Shown piece after piece: positions 37,761 to 50,000 of a DNA stretch of 64,000 nucleotides. The stretch lies in the NCBI RefSeq assembly GCF_050908995.1, contig NC_135120.1, positions 12,599,433 through 12,663,432 of the forward strand. Reading direction: 5' to 3'. The notes beneath the pieces were generated by a model. That model searched no databases. It was not told where the DNA came from and worked only from the letters and a program-made list of their open reading frames with translations. This DNA comes from Andrena cerasifolii. Its lineage: Eukaryota; Arthropoda; Insecta; Hymenoptera; Andrenidae. Position 1 is the stretch's first letter. Each line of letters starts with the position of its first letter. A program made the position numbers and the translations under genes.

Positions 37761-40700
37761 ATCTAGTCGAGCTAGTATAGTGAATTTAAATACTTCATTC
37801 TGTGAATTCCAGAAAAAAAGCTGCACATTATTATCTATCAATCACAGTGGAGGACAAACGAAGCATTAACCATAGTAACAATTTTTTACCACTTTAAGCC
37901 GATCGAATGAACATGTACGCACACCTTTCACAAATAAATACTCAACCCTTACACCCAAAAGAGCTTACAGAGTCCCCGAGGCCTCTTCGCCATCTGAATA
38001 ACCGAAGAGTGCTACGCAAGAAGTGTTTCATCATAACCATTCGATACGGTCATTCGTCACAACTGTCATCGGCTGACCAAAGTCACTTTTACCATTTCAT
38101 TCAACTCGTCGCCGTCCCTCCAGTATACTCTCTGCCAGCGTCTATCCCATATATGGCCCCTTTTACTCGTGTTTAATAGAAAACGCCCACGCGTACTACA
38201 AAAGCGTGTACCAGTTACGTCACTGTCAAATTATACAGTCCGCGCAGTGATAATTCCCTGGAATAGTTGCTCGAGGTAAAAGATTCGAGCTGTTTAACGG
38301 TATCGGCAGTGGGGCACGGTGATCTTTTCAGATTTCAACGGCGTGTGGGCGATCCAATTGGCCTAACCGTCAGGTGGTCCACCGTTGGCGCACAGGAAAT
38401 ACCCGTTTTCTCCTCTTTAGGCGTCGGAAAAGGCTGGCTTCGACCGTTGGATCCGCCGCTATCGCGCGAATTTGTTTTCGAAAGCGAGCAACGTCGAATC
38501 CCACGAATATCGCGGCGTTACGTAAAAAACAAACAGAAGGAAGAGATAAACACGGCGATCAGTATCAGATGTAAGAAGAAAAAAAAAAGAGGAGGGAGGA
38601 GAAGAAGCGAAAGAAAAAAAAAATATGGAATGGCAAGGTGAAAGCTGTGTGTACTCTTTTGATGGAAATCGACATCTGCTTCCTGCGTTGAAACGAAGAA
38701 ATATCTCCGCGTGGCGTGCCCAATAAATTTACAGCCGTGTACCGCGGCACGCTCGATGCATGTTATTAAATTTTTACGCCCGATAATGATCCTTGTTCGA
38801 CGAAGAGAAAATACGATTTGTATCTGCGTTATGGGAATTATAATTCCGCGCTGCCTACGTCGGAGGAAATTGACGGTCTGCCTGTGGACATTTTTCTTCA
38901 GGGGGCCATTCAATAGAACCGGGCGGCGCGATTAAGTTTACGCGAAACACTATTGTTGCTCAGTGTCGTTTTAAAATTCATTTCTATGCAGAGTAGGGTT
39001 GTAAAGATAAGGAGAGAAGTAAACGTGAGAAGGTATTTTGAATTGCTGACGTTTGAAGATGAATATACAATAATTAGAGAAGAAAATTCTATTTGCTGGG
39101 AACTACTTAAATGCTCAGAGGTTAACGCGCAAAACGTTTTTCACTGAAGATTTTCAAATTTCCAAGTCCATAGATCCTGTTTCTTGCGTTATCTCCTCCG
39201 CAGCCGCAGCTCCGTTCAGAAACGCGAAAGGGAACAAAGAAAATTGCACGCAACCGATGGAATACATTAACAGCTACCATTAACGTCAGCGATTGTCCTT
39301 AATTAACACGGCGTAGAGAACCAAGAACGTCGTGGAAAAAAAAATTACGACCTCTTAGAACGTCGTATTACGCTTTCCATAACACTTAATCCAGCCGAGC
39401 CGTAACAATTAATTCGTTCCCCGTAAGGGCCCCTGGAGAACACGAAACGGCATGGGTTCGTGTGCGTTTTATTATCTCCGGAGACATTCCACGGATGAGG
39501 ACGCGGATTTGCATACGATCAACCTGCATCAGCGCAAAATCGGTCCATTATGCGCTCTCCAAGCCCATAAACAAGTTTTCGACGTTTGCCAGTCGCGGCT
39601 GCATTATCGAGATTACGTCCTTCGAGTTTGACTCGTGCACTCTTTTCGCCGTCGAACCGGTTCAAACGCACCATCCCTCGTCATATCCCTGGATAATTAA
39701 TCCACCGGAGCTGGGTCGTAGAGTAACTATCGATAATCGGAATTGTAGTTCACGTGGCATTTGATTTGGCTATGTAAATTGCTTCTTCTTAAATCGTTCC
39801 ACTTATTCAGGTGAGATTCTGGTTTCTCATCAGTGATAATAAGTTTGAATGGGTCTCTTTTGTTTGACATTTTAGCTGTTTAATTGGTATGTATTTTTAA
39901 CGTAGCGCGTGTGAAATATTACGGTACGGGGGCAGTGAGTTTTCGTAAGTATTTTGTGACAGCTTTTTGTCACACCGAGTTTGTGTACGTATAAGGAGGG
40001 AACGTTTAACAGGGATATTATTGTATGAATTATGAAAATTCCCAAAATTCAAGCTTTCATCACAGAGAGTACAGATTACTCTACATCTGTGATAAGAAAC
40101 TCTTCTATTCAAACATTGATCCAGTATCTCCCCTGAATCGGAGTCCACAGCTCAAACGAGGCTATCAACGCAATAGTGGCGTAAACCCAAAACTTTTGTT
40201 CTGAGATTACAGCTAATGAAATTATTAGCGTTCTAAAGTCGTTGCTTTAATTTGGATCGTTAGGTACATAGGTATGATGTTTGGTATTGATTATGAATTG
40301 GTATTGCGCGACGTAAATCAACAAAATGCTCAGCGCAAAGTCACGTTTTTGTGCTGGCATTTAGAGGTATTTGGAAGGTTGCTCGGGCTACTATGATTAA
40401 AATTTTGCATAAGAGGTGGTTCAGGCTGAAATGTCAATCCATCCGAAATTGAGGATTAGGCCAATATTGCGCTGATATATCACTTCCCAAATATTATTCA
40501 ACAACACACCAGCATCCTCAAAGGATCATAAACCACATCTACTCTACAGAGCCTATCCCTGAGAACTCTAATCCACTAGCTCCCAAGTATCTAAAATCCA
40601 ACATCCCCACCTAACAATCGCCCATCACAGCTGTCAGAAGATGACAACACTGTCCATTCCTGAGAAGCAGCCTCTCAGTCGACCAAGCAGACGCATAATC

Positions 40701-41561
40701 GACCGATCAAATCATCCGAGGGTGCAGAGAAGTGGAGGTCCAGCTGGCATTTAATTCGCGTCTGCATCGATACCGTCGCCGTGGCTACTGTCAATAGGGA
40801 ACCGTGAACGTGCTCGCACAGAGGCTGGAGTGCTTGCGGGACTGCGGTGCCCGATATCGTGGAGGCGTACATTATATCCCGCATAGGTTAAGCCAGCCCG
40901 CCTACTTGCTCGACGTGTCCCAATACCTGGCAGCGATATGTCAACAGCTACTTTCCACTCGGCGTCCTGGCACCAGGTTTTATCGGCGACGCGCGACGGA
41001 GCGGCATTATGCCGACTACTCGGCCATGGCGACAGCCCCAGCGCATGCAGGACGGCTGACAAGCTGCCGTTTTAACGTACGATTACGCTCCGGCGGGGAA
41101 AAAAGAGAAATCATTGTTACCTTTCGCGTCACGTACGCTCCACGCTGAAAACTTAAGTCGATCGGCTCTGAACGCTTGCTGCGTGAGCTCCTCGCGAGGA
41201 CGGGGCAGGCACGCCGCGGAAGGGTTCGCTGTCTGCGGATAACTTGTCAAGGGGGGGTTCAGGAATCGGAGATCAATTTTGGGAGTGTGTTTTACTTGAA
41301 TTGGCAGTGGAGGAAGGTAATATAATCGTGGAGCTGGAAACGTTCTTTAAGATACGAATATCAGTGGAGGATTTAATGGGCAGCCGATGAGCAGTTGCCG
41401 CCTGGGCCGCTGCCCAGAAGGCCCCACCACGAGAGCCCCAGCTTCAAAAAAGAAAAATTGCGTTGTAATCAGGAGGAAATCCCCTATATATTCACAAAGT
41501 TTCAGATTTTTTTTTAATTTTCTGGTTCGGGATCTTCCCTTGTGAGTTCTTCGTTAACACT
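37761..41561. other. Non-coding stretch
   Basis: No supported gene. A polypurine run of about 65 bp lies at 38565-38630 (A- and G-only for most of its length). The ORFs at 38267-38641 and 40804-41148 on the + strand and several opposite-strand shadows lack motifs, and no splice structure supports them. Confidence 0.5.
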
Positions 41562-42254
41562 TTAAGGGGCCATTCCGGTTAGACGGGTTGAAAAAAATCG
41601 ATTTTTTTTAAACATTTTTCGAAAGTACATAACATCAAATGGAAAAATTCCGATTATTTTAGCTTCTACAGAGGCTCGGTCTCTATAGATGAAAACTTTG
41701 GACGCGTTTTTCTCGAAACGTGATTTTTTCACGTCGTGAAGATGAAATCTGAAAATCTATCGAACCGATTGCTTTATAAATTTTACTGCTTATTCTACAC
41801 AGCTGCGACTCTAGCAGGGGCTACAACCAAGTATTTTCATTCAGTGCAACTTACTTTTAAAATCGAAAATAGCAAAAGAAAAACGCGGAAAAACATTTTT
41901 CTTGCATTTTGCCCCGCCGTTATGCTAATTTTGAAGATAAATCACTAATTATAGTCCGAGCGATAGCCACAGTCATACTGATCAAGAATCTGTTTAGATT
42001 TTTGGGTTCAGATAAGTCTAACAGCTGAAACCACCTTCACGAGCGAGACATGAATTTTTAAACATGTCATCAAGACCACTTTCAAAAGCATTTTAAAAGC
42101 AATAATTGTATTACTTTTATATTTTTTATTTACCGTAGAAATATAGTTTAATTAATAAGAAAAAGTTTTATTCCATTACTATAATTATTTTCGTCGCAAT
42201 AAATTCCTGCAAATCGCTGAATTTATCGACGCGCTAACCGGAATGACCCCTTAA
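41562..42254. mobile_element. TTAA-flanked MITE, 693 bp
   Basis: TTAA at 41562-41565 precedes GGGGCCATTCCGGTTAG, and CTAACCGGAATGACCCC precedes TTAA at 42251-42254, a 17-bp inverted end with one mismatch. The TTAA target and G-rich ends fit a piggyBac-mobilised non-autonomous element. The interior contains a 70-codon lysine-rich ORF (41736-41948) with no transposase features. A block from 41691 is shared with the element at 37136-37480. Confidence 0.9.
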
Positions 42255-44435
42255 ATGGCGCAAGGTTTTGAAAATACCCCTTTAGCAGGGTTTCTGTTCA
42301 AAGTGAACATTCAGCTCAGCACACCCCCGGCGTGAAAACACGCCGGCGCCACTCCAAGTGTTAAAGTAATTGCGGAGTAAATGTTGCAGTTAAACGAAGG
42401 TATATTCTTGAGAGATTGCACTTGGTCCGATGCACCGTTGTAGGAAACGAGACTGCTCTAACCCCGGTGGGGCCTTCAGGGCTCATTAACCCGCGAGCCA
42501 GCGCGTTACGATGGACGTGGTACCGGTCGCCGTGGTCGTGGAATGTCAGCTTTCGGTGTGAATATTAATCCACGCCTAACCGAAGAACATTCAGAACGAT
42601 CCAGTTCGCCAATGGAACTCCAAAATGCCGGTGGCTGGCTCCTTCGAGCTTGATACGCATTCTCGTGCTCGATTTTTTCTCTCGACCGCCGCGGCTATCG
42701 AGGGATTTCAGGGGAAACGATAATTCAGCGAACGGGTTCGTTCATCAGCCCCGACTGTTAAGTAACGATTCGTGTATGCACTACGATAGGTGAATGCGCT
42801 GGATTCTTAGGCGCAGCTGTTAATCATCGAGGAATTCGCGGGAAAAATGGCGAATACGTTACGCGTGGCGCGCCTCTGCGCTCTTGTGTCGCCCTTTTTT
42901 TACTCGTTTATGGTACTGATTAATTGTTCCTGCGTTGAATTCTGAGGCGCGCGGGAATAGGCACGATTTATCGATGTTGCTCTACTTTATGCCCGAGCAG
43001 ATTTTATCGATCATTAGGGCCGTTTCTGAGCAGGTATTTGTGACTCTTGACTGGTACCTTGGGCGTATTCAGTCAACGAAGGGGGGAGATATATTTTTTC
43101 AGACAATTCTCTTTTCATTTTTGAAAGAAATTTGGGAAATGATGGTGACGTAGGGTGAAATTGGATAGTTATTTTAAAGAAGCTGAGCAGAACATCCTAT
43201 AGGCAAAAATTGCAAACTTCGACGGTCTCGATTTCCAGAATGATAACTTAAAGCGTTTCCAATTTTATTTGGAGTTCATTATATTTCAATTTCATAGAAA
43301 TCCTTAGTACTACCTGAAAACAGTGATCGATTTAGTGCAGATTGACAAGTCATTAATCTTCGTACTCTATTTTAAAGAATTCAAGGGGGAGTCTTGTACG
43401 AATTATTTTCTTTATAATTACAATTACTTTTCCACGTATTACATACCAATTTTTGATGTCCATTAGTTGCTTTAACTTCGGAATAATACGTCAAACATTT
43501 ACTCGCAATAAATTTAGTCATGTATTCACTTCGACAGAAGGTGGACTTGAATGCCACCAGGAAAACATATCGATAGGATTGAATCATTTCTTCGGAAGGC
43601 TGTTTTGTAAGATACATACAGGCGAACAATTTTTAGCGCGAGGTGAATCGATGATTTCAAATGGCGGAACAGCTTCAGCGAAGGATCGAGGAAATATGCG
43701 GTATTTTTGCTGTGTTATTTCAGTTTTGCAAGCGGTAATGGTGTAAGGGATTCACGTACACTCGACTTTTGGGAGCTACTATTTTCGATTCCCGTTTATT
43801 TCGTAAACACCCGTACCTCACATAGGCAAAACGGCGCGGCGGGCGTCCCGGGCGATTCGCGCGACTGATTTGTTGGCAACACTTGAGATGGTCGATTTCT
43901 TGCTCCCATTTATCCGGTTGCTGCAGAGTCGTCTCGGGGACGTAATATCCTGAATGAAGCCAACTGAGTGTTACAGTGTTTTCTGGTATTTGTGGATCCA
44001 CTTTTTCGTTACTCTTCTATGCATGCATGGAATTCGAACGAAAATATCTGTGCTCTTACTTTCACGAATACTCTTTCACGAACACGACGATGACTTTTCG
44101 TTATTAAAATATAAATTCTACTTTTACTACTTTTTATGTCAACCAGGAATAATTTCATGTACCTGTTACTAATTAGTCTTGCATTATCGAACAACTAAGT
44201 TTACTTGCAACTCCAATTTAATAATTAAGCGAGTTTAACAGAGACCAAGAGACACTCGCTTCCTAGATGTATTAAATAGTAATATTCCTGAAAGATTGAG
44301 GACTTTCACTGGTCACGATGACAAATTTGGCTTTGATTAGTTCTCGTAAAGAACCCAGAGCTATGCGTTACGTTGTGTATACACACGTGAGCGACCGCTC
44401 ACTGTTTTTAAGCAGCCAAGTTTAATCACTTTTCA
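42255..44435. other. Non-coding stretch
   Basis: CpG-rich at 42.4-42.95 kb, otherwise AT-rich. No gene, RNA or repeat that I can support. Confidence 0.5.
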
Positions 44436-44470
44436 TTAAGGGGTTAGACCACCTTGGCCAGGTCAAGAAA
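44436..44470 (+). mobile_element. Solo TTAA-element end
   Basis: TTAA at 44436-44439 and the next 31 bases (GGGGTTAGACCACCTTGGCC, then AGGTCAAGAAA) are identical to the left end of the element at 37136. The sequences diverge abruptly after the AAGAAA. No clear opposite end is seen, so this is a truncated copy, or a different internal deletion derivative whose right end has decayed. Confidence 0.7.
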
Positions 44471-45949
44471 AGGAACAAGAGAATCGAGAAAGAGAAGTGG
44501 CTTGCACGCAGTTCGATTCCTGCTTAGTGGTTCGCGGGGTTAAATATACCCCACGTTTGCATCACACGCATTGCAAATCGAATAACAAAGATATCGGTAG
44601 AAAAAAGATAAAAAAAGAAAAGGAAAGCAACGTGTTGCAAATCAATCAGAGTGCTACGTGCGGAGAATATTTTTCTGCTCTTTCTCTCAAATCTTTTTCG
44701 AGCTCGCATCTGGGAAAGGAAAACGCCCTAGAACCCCTTCTGTTATATCTCAAATAATGTGGGGAGCATGATGTCGACCAGCTGGGTAGCAACTAGAAAC
44801 AAGAGCATGACGCGAGGACTCCGAAAGATCTCCTTGTATGGAGATTTTTAGTGAATCCCCCACTCATTTGGGAGCTATTTAAACCCTGTAACTTCAACCC
44901 TTGTTGGTTCAGAACTGTGTAGTTACGCGCAGAGACGTGTATCAGATTCGTTAAGTGTTGGATGTATCCAGTGAGATCGGGCTTAGATTCCATTTCGAAT
45001 TTACAGTTAACCCTATAGAACCCGCGAGTTCGGTTAATATTCTGTTTGGCAATTTCCTCTAACTACTCTAGACTCCGCATCGCCAGTGCGCCAACACCGT
45101 GCAATAATTGGTAACTTAACTTTTAATTCGCGACACTAAACACTTGTACTCAGAAGAGAAACTTTTCAATATACAGAATAGTTATTCACTGATAAAATCG
45201 AGTAAATTATTGAAACCCTGTATTCCCGTACCATCGACACGGGATTTAAATTTAAAGTGGCACGAGCTTGTAAGTGGAATAAAATGGGAGTAAAACGATC
45301 ACTGATTGCTCTGACGAGATTTTTTGGAGGAAGAGTGAAACAAGACTCAGGAATATATGGCAGCTGATATAAAAAGAGTAGGATCACGCTGAACCAAGAT
45401 GATTCAACACTTACGACACGAATGGCGTTTGATTTCGAACAAGTAAGATACAGTATTTATGCCACAGTAAAAAGTAAACACCGTGGAAAAGTTTGCTTCG
45501 GAGAAATAATTCACTTCACCTAAAACAAGTTACATCACGAAAACCGAAGGAAAGCAGGAGACACAAGGAAAGCGAAGAAAAAAGAGCCACCAATCCAAGG
45601 AGGACCGCCTCTCGCCCACAACCAGGAGCACAGAGTAAGAAAATACTCTTCGCAACAAATAAACCACACTCCAAATAAAAAGCAGAACATATTAGCCTCT
45701 CAGAAGCCACACTGATGAAAAATTCAACCGCAAGAAAGTAAAAAAAGTCGCGCACTAATTGTGTGCTCAAACATGACGATTCTGAAATTCGGTGAATATG
45801 GATTGGATCAGTTTATAGGGGATCAAACCCCTCAGCGTAAAGTCGTAAAACGATCCAGAAGGTGGAAGCGCGGAAGGGTGGAAGGGGTCGGAGTACGCCC
45901 GATAAAGGGATGGCAGCGAAACATTATCCAGCGACAGGGTACACGTACG
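44471..45949. other. Non-coding stretch
   Basis: Short ORFs on both strands, none supported. Composition is balanced and no repeats are seen. Confidence 0.5.
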
Positions 45950-47000
45950 AAGAGGAGGTGAGCGTTGGAGGAAGAAAAAGACATGTACGTGGCGGGCGAT
46001 GAAAGATCGAAGGCGAAGGAGGCTGAAACGGCGCGAGCCGGAGGGCGAAGGGGGGGGAGGATGAGGTTCGGATGTCTGCTATTACAGAGCACCTCCGTGG
46101 TCACGGCGCACGGCCCGATATGGAGCAATCTCAGATTTCCATCCGCCCAAATCAAGAATATACGCCCTCGCCTCCGCTCGCTCTCTTCTCCCTCTAAGGG
46201 GGAGCTCTGCTCATCTTCTTTGCCACCGCCGCCGTCGCCGTCGCTGTCGTCGTCTCCGTCGTCTTCGTCGCCCGCCCGGCGCGGAGGTGGAGGCGCTGCT
46301 CGGGGTTGGTGCGTCCGCGCTGGTAACAGTGCCAAAACTGCCTCAAAACGGACTGCTCCGCTCTCTCGGCCCATCTCTTTCTCTCCCCCTTGATTTTCCA
46401 ACCTTTTCCCCCTCTCCGTCCCGTTCCCCCTGCCCGGCGCTCTATCGCCGCCTCCCTGGTCCCTTCTCGCGAGCTGCTCCCGTCCTCATCTTCCCTCTCG
46501 TATCGGTCTTCTCCTCGCACGCGGTTTCACCCGTCCCGGACACGTGCCCTCTATACGCTTCTCACCTTCCTGCCTACGACCACCGTCTCCGATCCGCGCC
46601 CGGTTCACCCGCGACCGTTCCGGTCCACCGTTTTTCCCGCTTTTCCAGCTGGCCGACCCGTGGCCATCGGCGGGTGCCACTCCGCGGGTGAGACAACAAG
46701 TGTCCGGCCGCGAATCGCGCGATACGCCACGGGTTCATCGTACCTATCGCGATTGCTGCGTGTGCGCTTAACCTGACGGACATACGTCGCAAGTGAGTGA
46801 AGGTACTGACACCTGAAGAGGATTCGGGAGATTGGTGGAGTCGAGAGGAAGCTCCTAGAGCAGGGCGCAGCGGCCTGAATTTCGTTACCTGCTCCGTTTG
46901 GGTGGTGAACGCTCGAGGTCCGTCGACCAGGATTTACCAAGAAGGAAGATCCTCCAGCAGCGCGCGTTCATGTTGCCGGAAAGCACGTTTCCCGTCACAG
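45950..47000 (+). promoter_or_regulatory. CpG-rich promoter and 5' exon candidate of the 52.9-58.1 kb gene
   Basis: This CpG-rich block contains pyrimidine-rich leader-like sequence (46190-46700) and a GTC/GCC trinucleotide tract at 46220-46275. It has two donor-like sites on the + strand: CGCAA|GTGAGT (exon end 46792) and CCGTCACAG|GTAACT (exon end 47000). The second leaves phase 1 after the ATG at 46970 and fits the acceptor at 52947. Up to six frames are open here because of composition, so no protein is called from the long ORFs. Position, strand and donors make it the best candidate for the start of the downstream gene. Confidence 0.5.
46970..47000 (+). CDS. Possible N-terminal coding exon 1 of the AT-hook protein gene
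   Basis: ATG at 46970 (context CGTTCATGT, not a strong Kozak site) opens ten codons, MLPESTFPVT, plus one base at the donor CACAG|GTAACT. Joined to exon 2 at 52947 this reads ...VT-GGT-MQTEEVV without a stop. The exon would add 13 residues ahead of the ATG in exon 2. If translation starts instead at 52955, this is 5' UTR. The phase match could be chance (one in three), hence modest confidence. The intron would be 5.9 kb. Confidence 0.35.
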
Positions 47001-50000
47001 GTAACTCGAGGCAGCGCCTAGAATCTAGATTATCGCAGTGGAGGATTCTGCTTTCCTCGTCCACATGGCGCGGCGACCCTGCGTGTGGGTGTGTGTGCGC
47101 GTTTTGGGGTGTGCTCGTAATCAGGCCAGTGGATCACGGTCCCACGGTGTCGTTCGATACGATTCGATGACGACCTTCGAGGAGCCTGCGACGCTTTGAA
47201 ATTTAAATTCGGAGATGCGCGTATTTTTACCAGCGTCCTCTCCAACGTGATCTTCCTCGCGTCTTAAATTCAGCATCGACGATGCTCCCGCCTCAACATT
47301 TATCATCCCTAAGTGTCTCCTGACCCCTCCGTCGTACTGGGATGCTATCGGAGAAAGAAAATCAAATTCCCTCGCGTTTCCACCCTGCCGCCGTATCGCC
47401 TTGACATATTCCTGAGCATTGCAGCTGACTTACCGTTTTTAACCTACTTGCGCCCCTGCCAATTGAGACCGAACACATGCTCGCCCGCGTCCCTCGTGCT
47501 GCCGTTCGCCACGAATCCGTCCACTTGTTGCCTGTAATTGTGTACACTGGTCGCCCCCGATGGAAAATGTTCGCGCTTCTGCATCCCCCAGTCCTCCGCG
47601 ATTTTCTCTCGCCCTGGTACACGATCTTGCTCCGCGAGCCGCTGGTGAGCGCGAGCAGAATTCGGCCAGCAAGCCTGCCCGGAGGATCGAGTGTCGGCCC
47701 ATTGTGCTCCAGGCGTGTCGGGGCGATTGGATGCCGGGGTCGGCTCGCGTTTAATGGCCACGGGACGTAAATGGATCCCGAAGATAGGGAATAAAGGTAG
47801 CAGGAGGGCAGAAGGCTTGGCGAAGGAGCACGGCGAGCCGTACGAAAGTGTCTCGACGGGCGTAGTCGTAAAGATACACCGCGCCGCGGGCCCGTCATCC
47901 ATAATCCCAAATATGGAGTGAGAAATTTGAGAGAACCGAAAATAGTGGCGCTACGCCAACCGCTAAAAATAGCCAAAAAATAAATTGTAGTTACGCGGCC
48001 GCCTGCATCATTCTATAACTGGTCTTCAATGAATCGGGCCACCTCCCGCGCACACGCCGTTATTAATACCCATCCACAGACTACACCGCTCGGTAAGCTA
48101 TATTGCTCCCGTTTTTGGCGTGCGCCTGTCGCGACAGCCAGCCGATCCTCGCGGCCAACTAACGGCCGGTACGGCCGCCACACGTGAATTAGATAGGCGG
48201 ATTTTTTCACGGTGATACGGGCTACAAAAATAGGGATCATATTTATTGCTGTTTTTCTTCGATGCTTTAGCGGATCGTTGCTCAAATCTGAGGGAATATA
48301 TTAGCCACCCCCTATGCCAAAACCATGAATGTGCAAGTTTTCACTTTTTGAGTAAAAACGTGGGCTGAATGCTTTTTTTTTTGTTTCTAACTTTGTTCAT
48401 AGCAACTGTGACTGCAGGTACTCTGATTTAAAAAATTTTGATCTCCAGAATTATCTGAGTACATTTTATATCCAATTGGGAATTTCCATAATTTGTGGAA
48501 TCACACATTCGTGGGCTTGGCGTAAGGGGATGATGTGTATGGACTATGTAAATATAGGAATGACTCTGGCGTTTTGTGTGGGTTCGTTTGATACATTGAC
48601 GCGTTGTCAGTCAAGCATAAATGCAGGGAAAATTCTCCAAGTGTTTTGAAATTGAATTGTTTATATCCGGCGAAGACCGCGTTAGCAAAGAATTTTTTAA
48701 GTATTCCGAAGACGAAGCTTCTATGTTTTGGTACTTTTTAAATACCCAATTTTGGGGTGTGGACATACTCTATACGTTTCTTGTTGTAGCAAGGGTTGAA
48801 AATTGTTTGAATAAAACTGCTGAGAACAGAAGTCTGCTTCGCGTAGTTACAGATATATATATAAGTTTTTTAGGGGAAGACTGATTCGACAGGCGATTGT
48901 TGACACAGAAAACGACTTGTTTTCGAATGGATTGTATTGAAGCAATCTTCCTTGTTTTTCTCAAACTTTCCTCGACCTGAGCGCGTTTTTATGAGTCAAG
49001 AGCCCGGTTTCACATCTCTGTTTTGATTTTCTCAGAAGCTTTCAGTTCTTCGGTTTTGTAATTTTTCAGATTGAATTACCGAACGTTTCGCACCAGGAAT
49101 TACCATAATTTTAGACTCTTCTCTTCTGATAGTACCTTGCTCTTAATTACATATTTATTTTATATACCAAAATCGAGATTCCTCACGAGTGAATCGTGCC
49201 TGTATTTTCTAAAGGTCTCTGCCATTTTCTCAAGATCCTTTTAAACTTCTTTTAGCCCCTAAATAAAATCGGAAATCACAAATTGAACGTTGTCTTGTGT
49301 GCGTATAATCAGCAACGTATAAATAAATACATACATTTTCGTGAATTCCTGTTAACGTAGGCATTCGCGTTTATATCGATTAATCTACTCACGCGACCGT
49401 ACGTTTAATTTTAAGTGGCACGTGCCAGGGTTATTAGAGCTTTTCCTGCATCTGCTCGGAGGAAAATTATTCGTAACCTTCTTTTTATTGCATTCAAATT
49501 ACGTTTAATTGTCTGTAACATTGAATTGTCTCCTAGCCATTTCACTAATAATGCACTATTACATTCCTCGTCTATTCATAGCATCTTTTTTCATTTAAAA
49601 TGTTAATTCCTATATGACAAATAAACAAAAATGTCCTAAATTGCAGGACTGCTTCTGCATTACAGTAATTTATTCATCAAACGTCTAATCTACACGAACC
49701 AGTTCGCGGAAGCAATTATCCGAAGTAACTGTACGACCAATTTCACTGGAGAGTTGAAAATCGTAGACATTATTACGCTTACACCGTTGAAGCAAGACAG
49801 GCATTAGATAATCATTATGACCCATAAATTCCCTTGTGTAGGTGATCTACTCAATCAGAGCAACTCGAAAAGTATAAAATCAAATTTATCTACAATCCAA
49901 TAATAATACTGTTCTAACCAACAGGCCCACCCCTTTTTCAAATGCTGCATTTCACTTGCAATAACCTATATGCTATTTCCTTCAGCTTCGTGCACATAAA

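Noticed and set aside
45832..46401. 189-codon minus-strand ORF and overlapping + strand ORFs in the CpG block
   Set aside because: Up to six frames are open because stop codons are rare in this GC-rich, trinucleotide-repeat sequence. The products are low-complexity and no splice or start context favours one.
47362..47976. 204-codon minus-strand ORF
   Set aside because: It overlaps several other open frames in CpG-rich sequence, has no recognisable motif and no splice partner.
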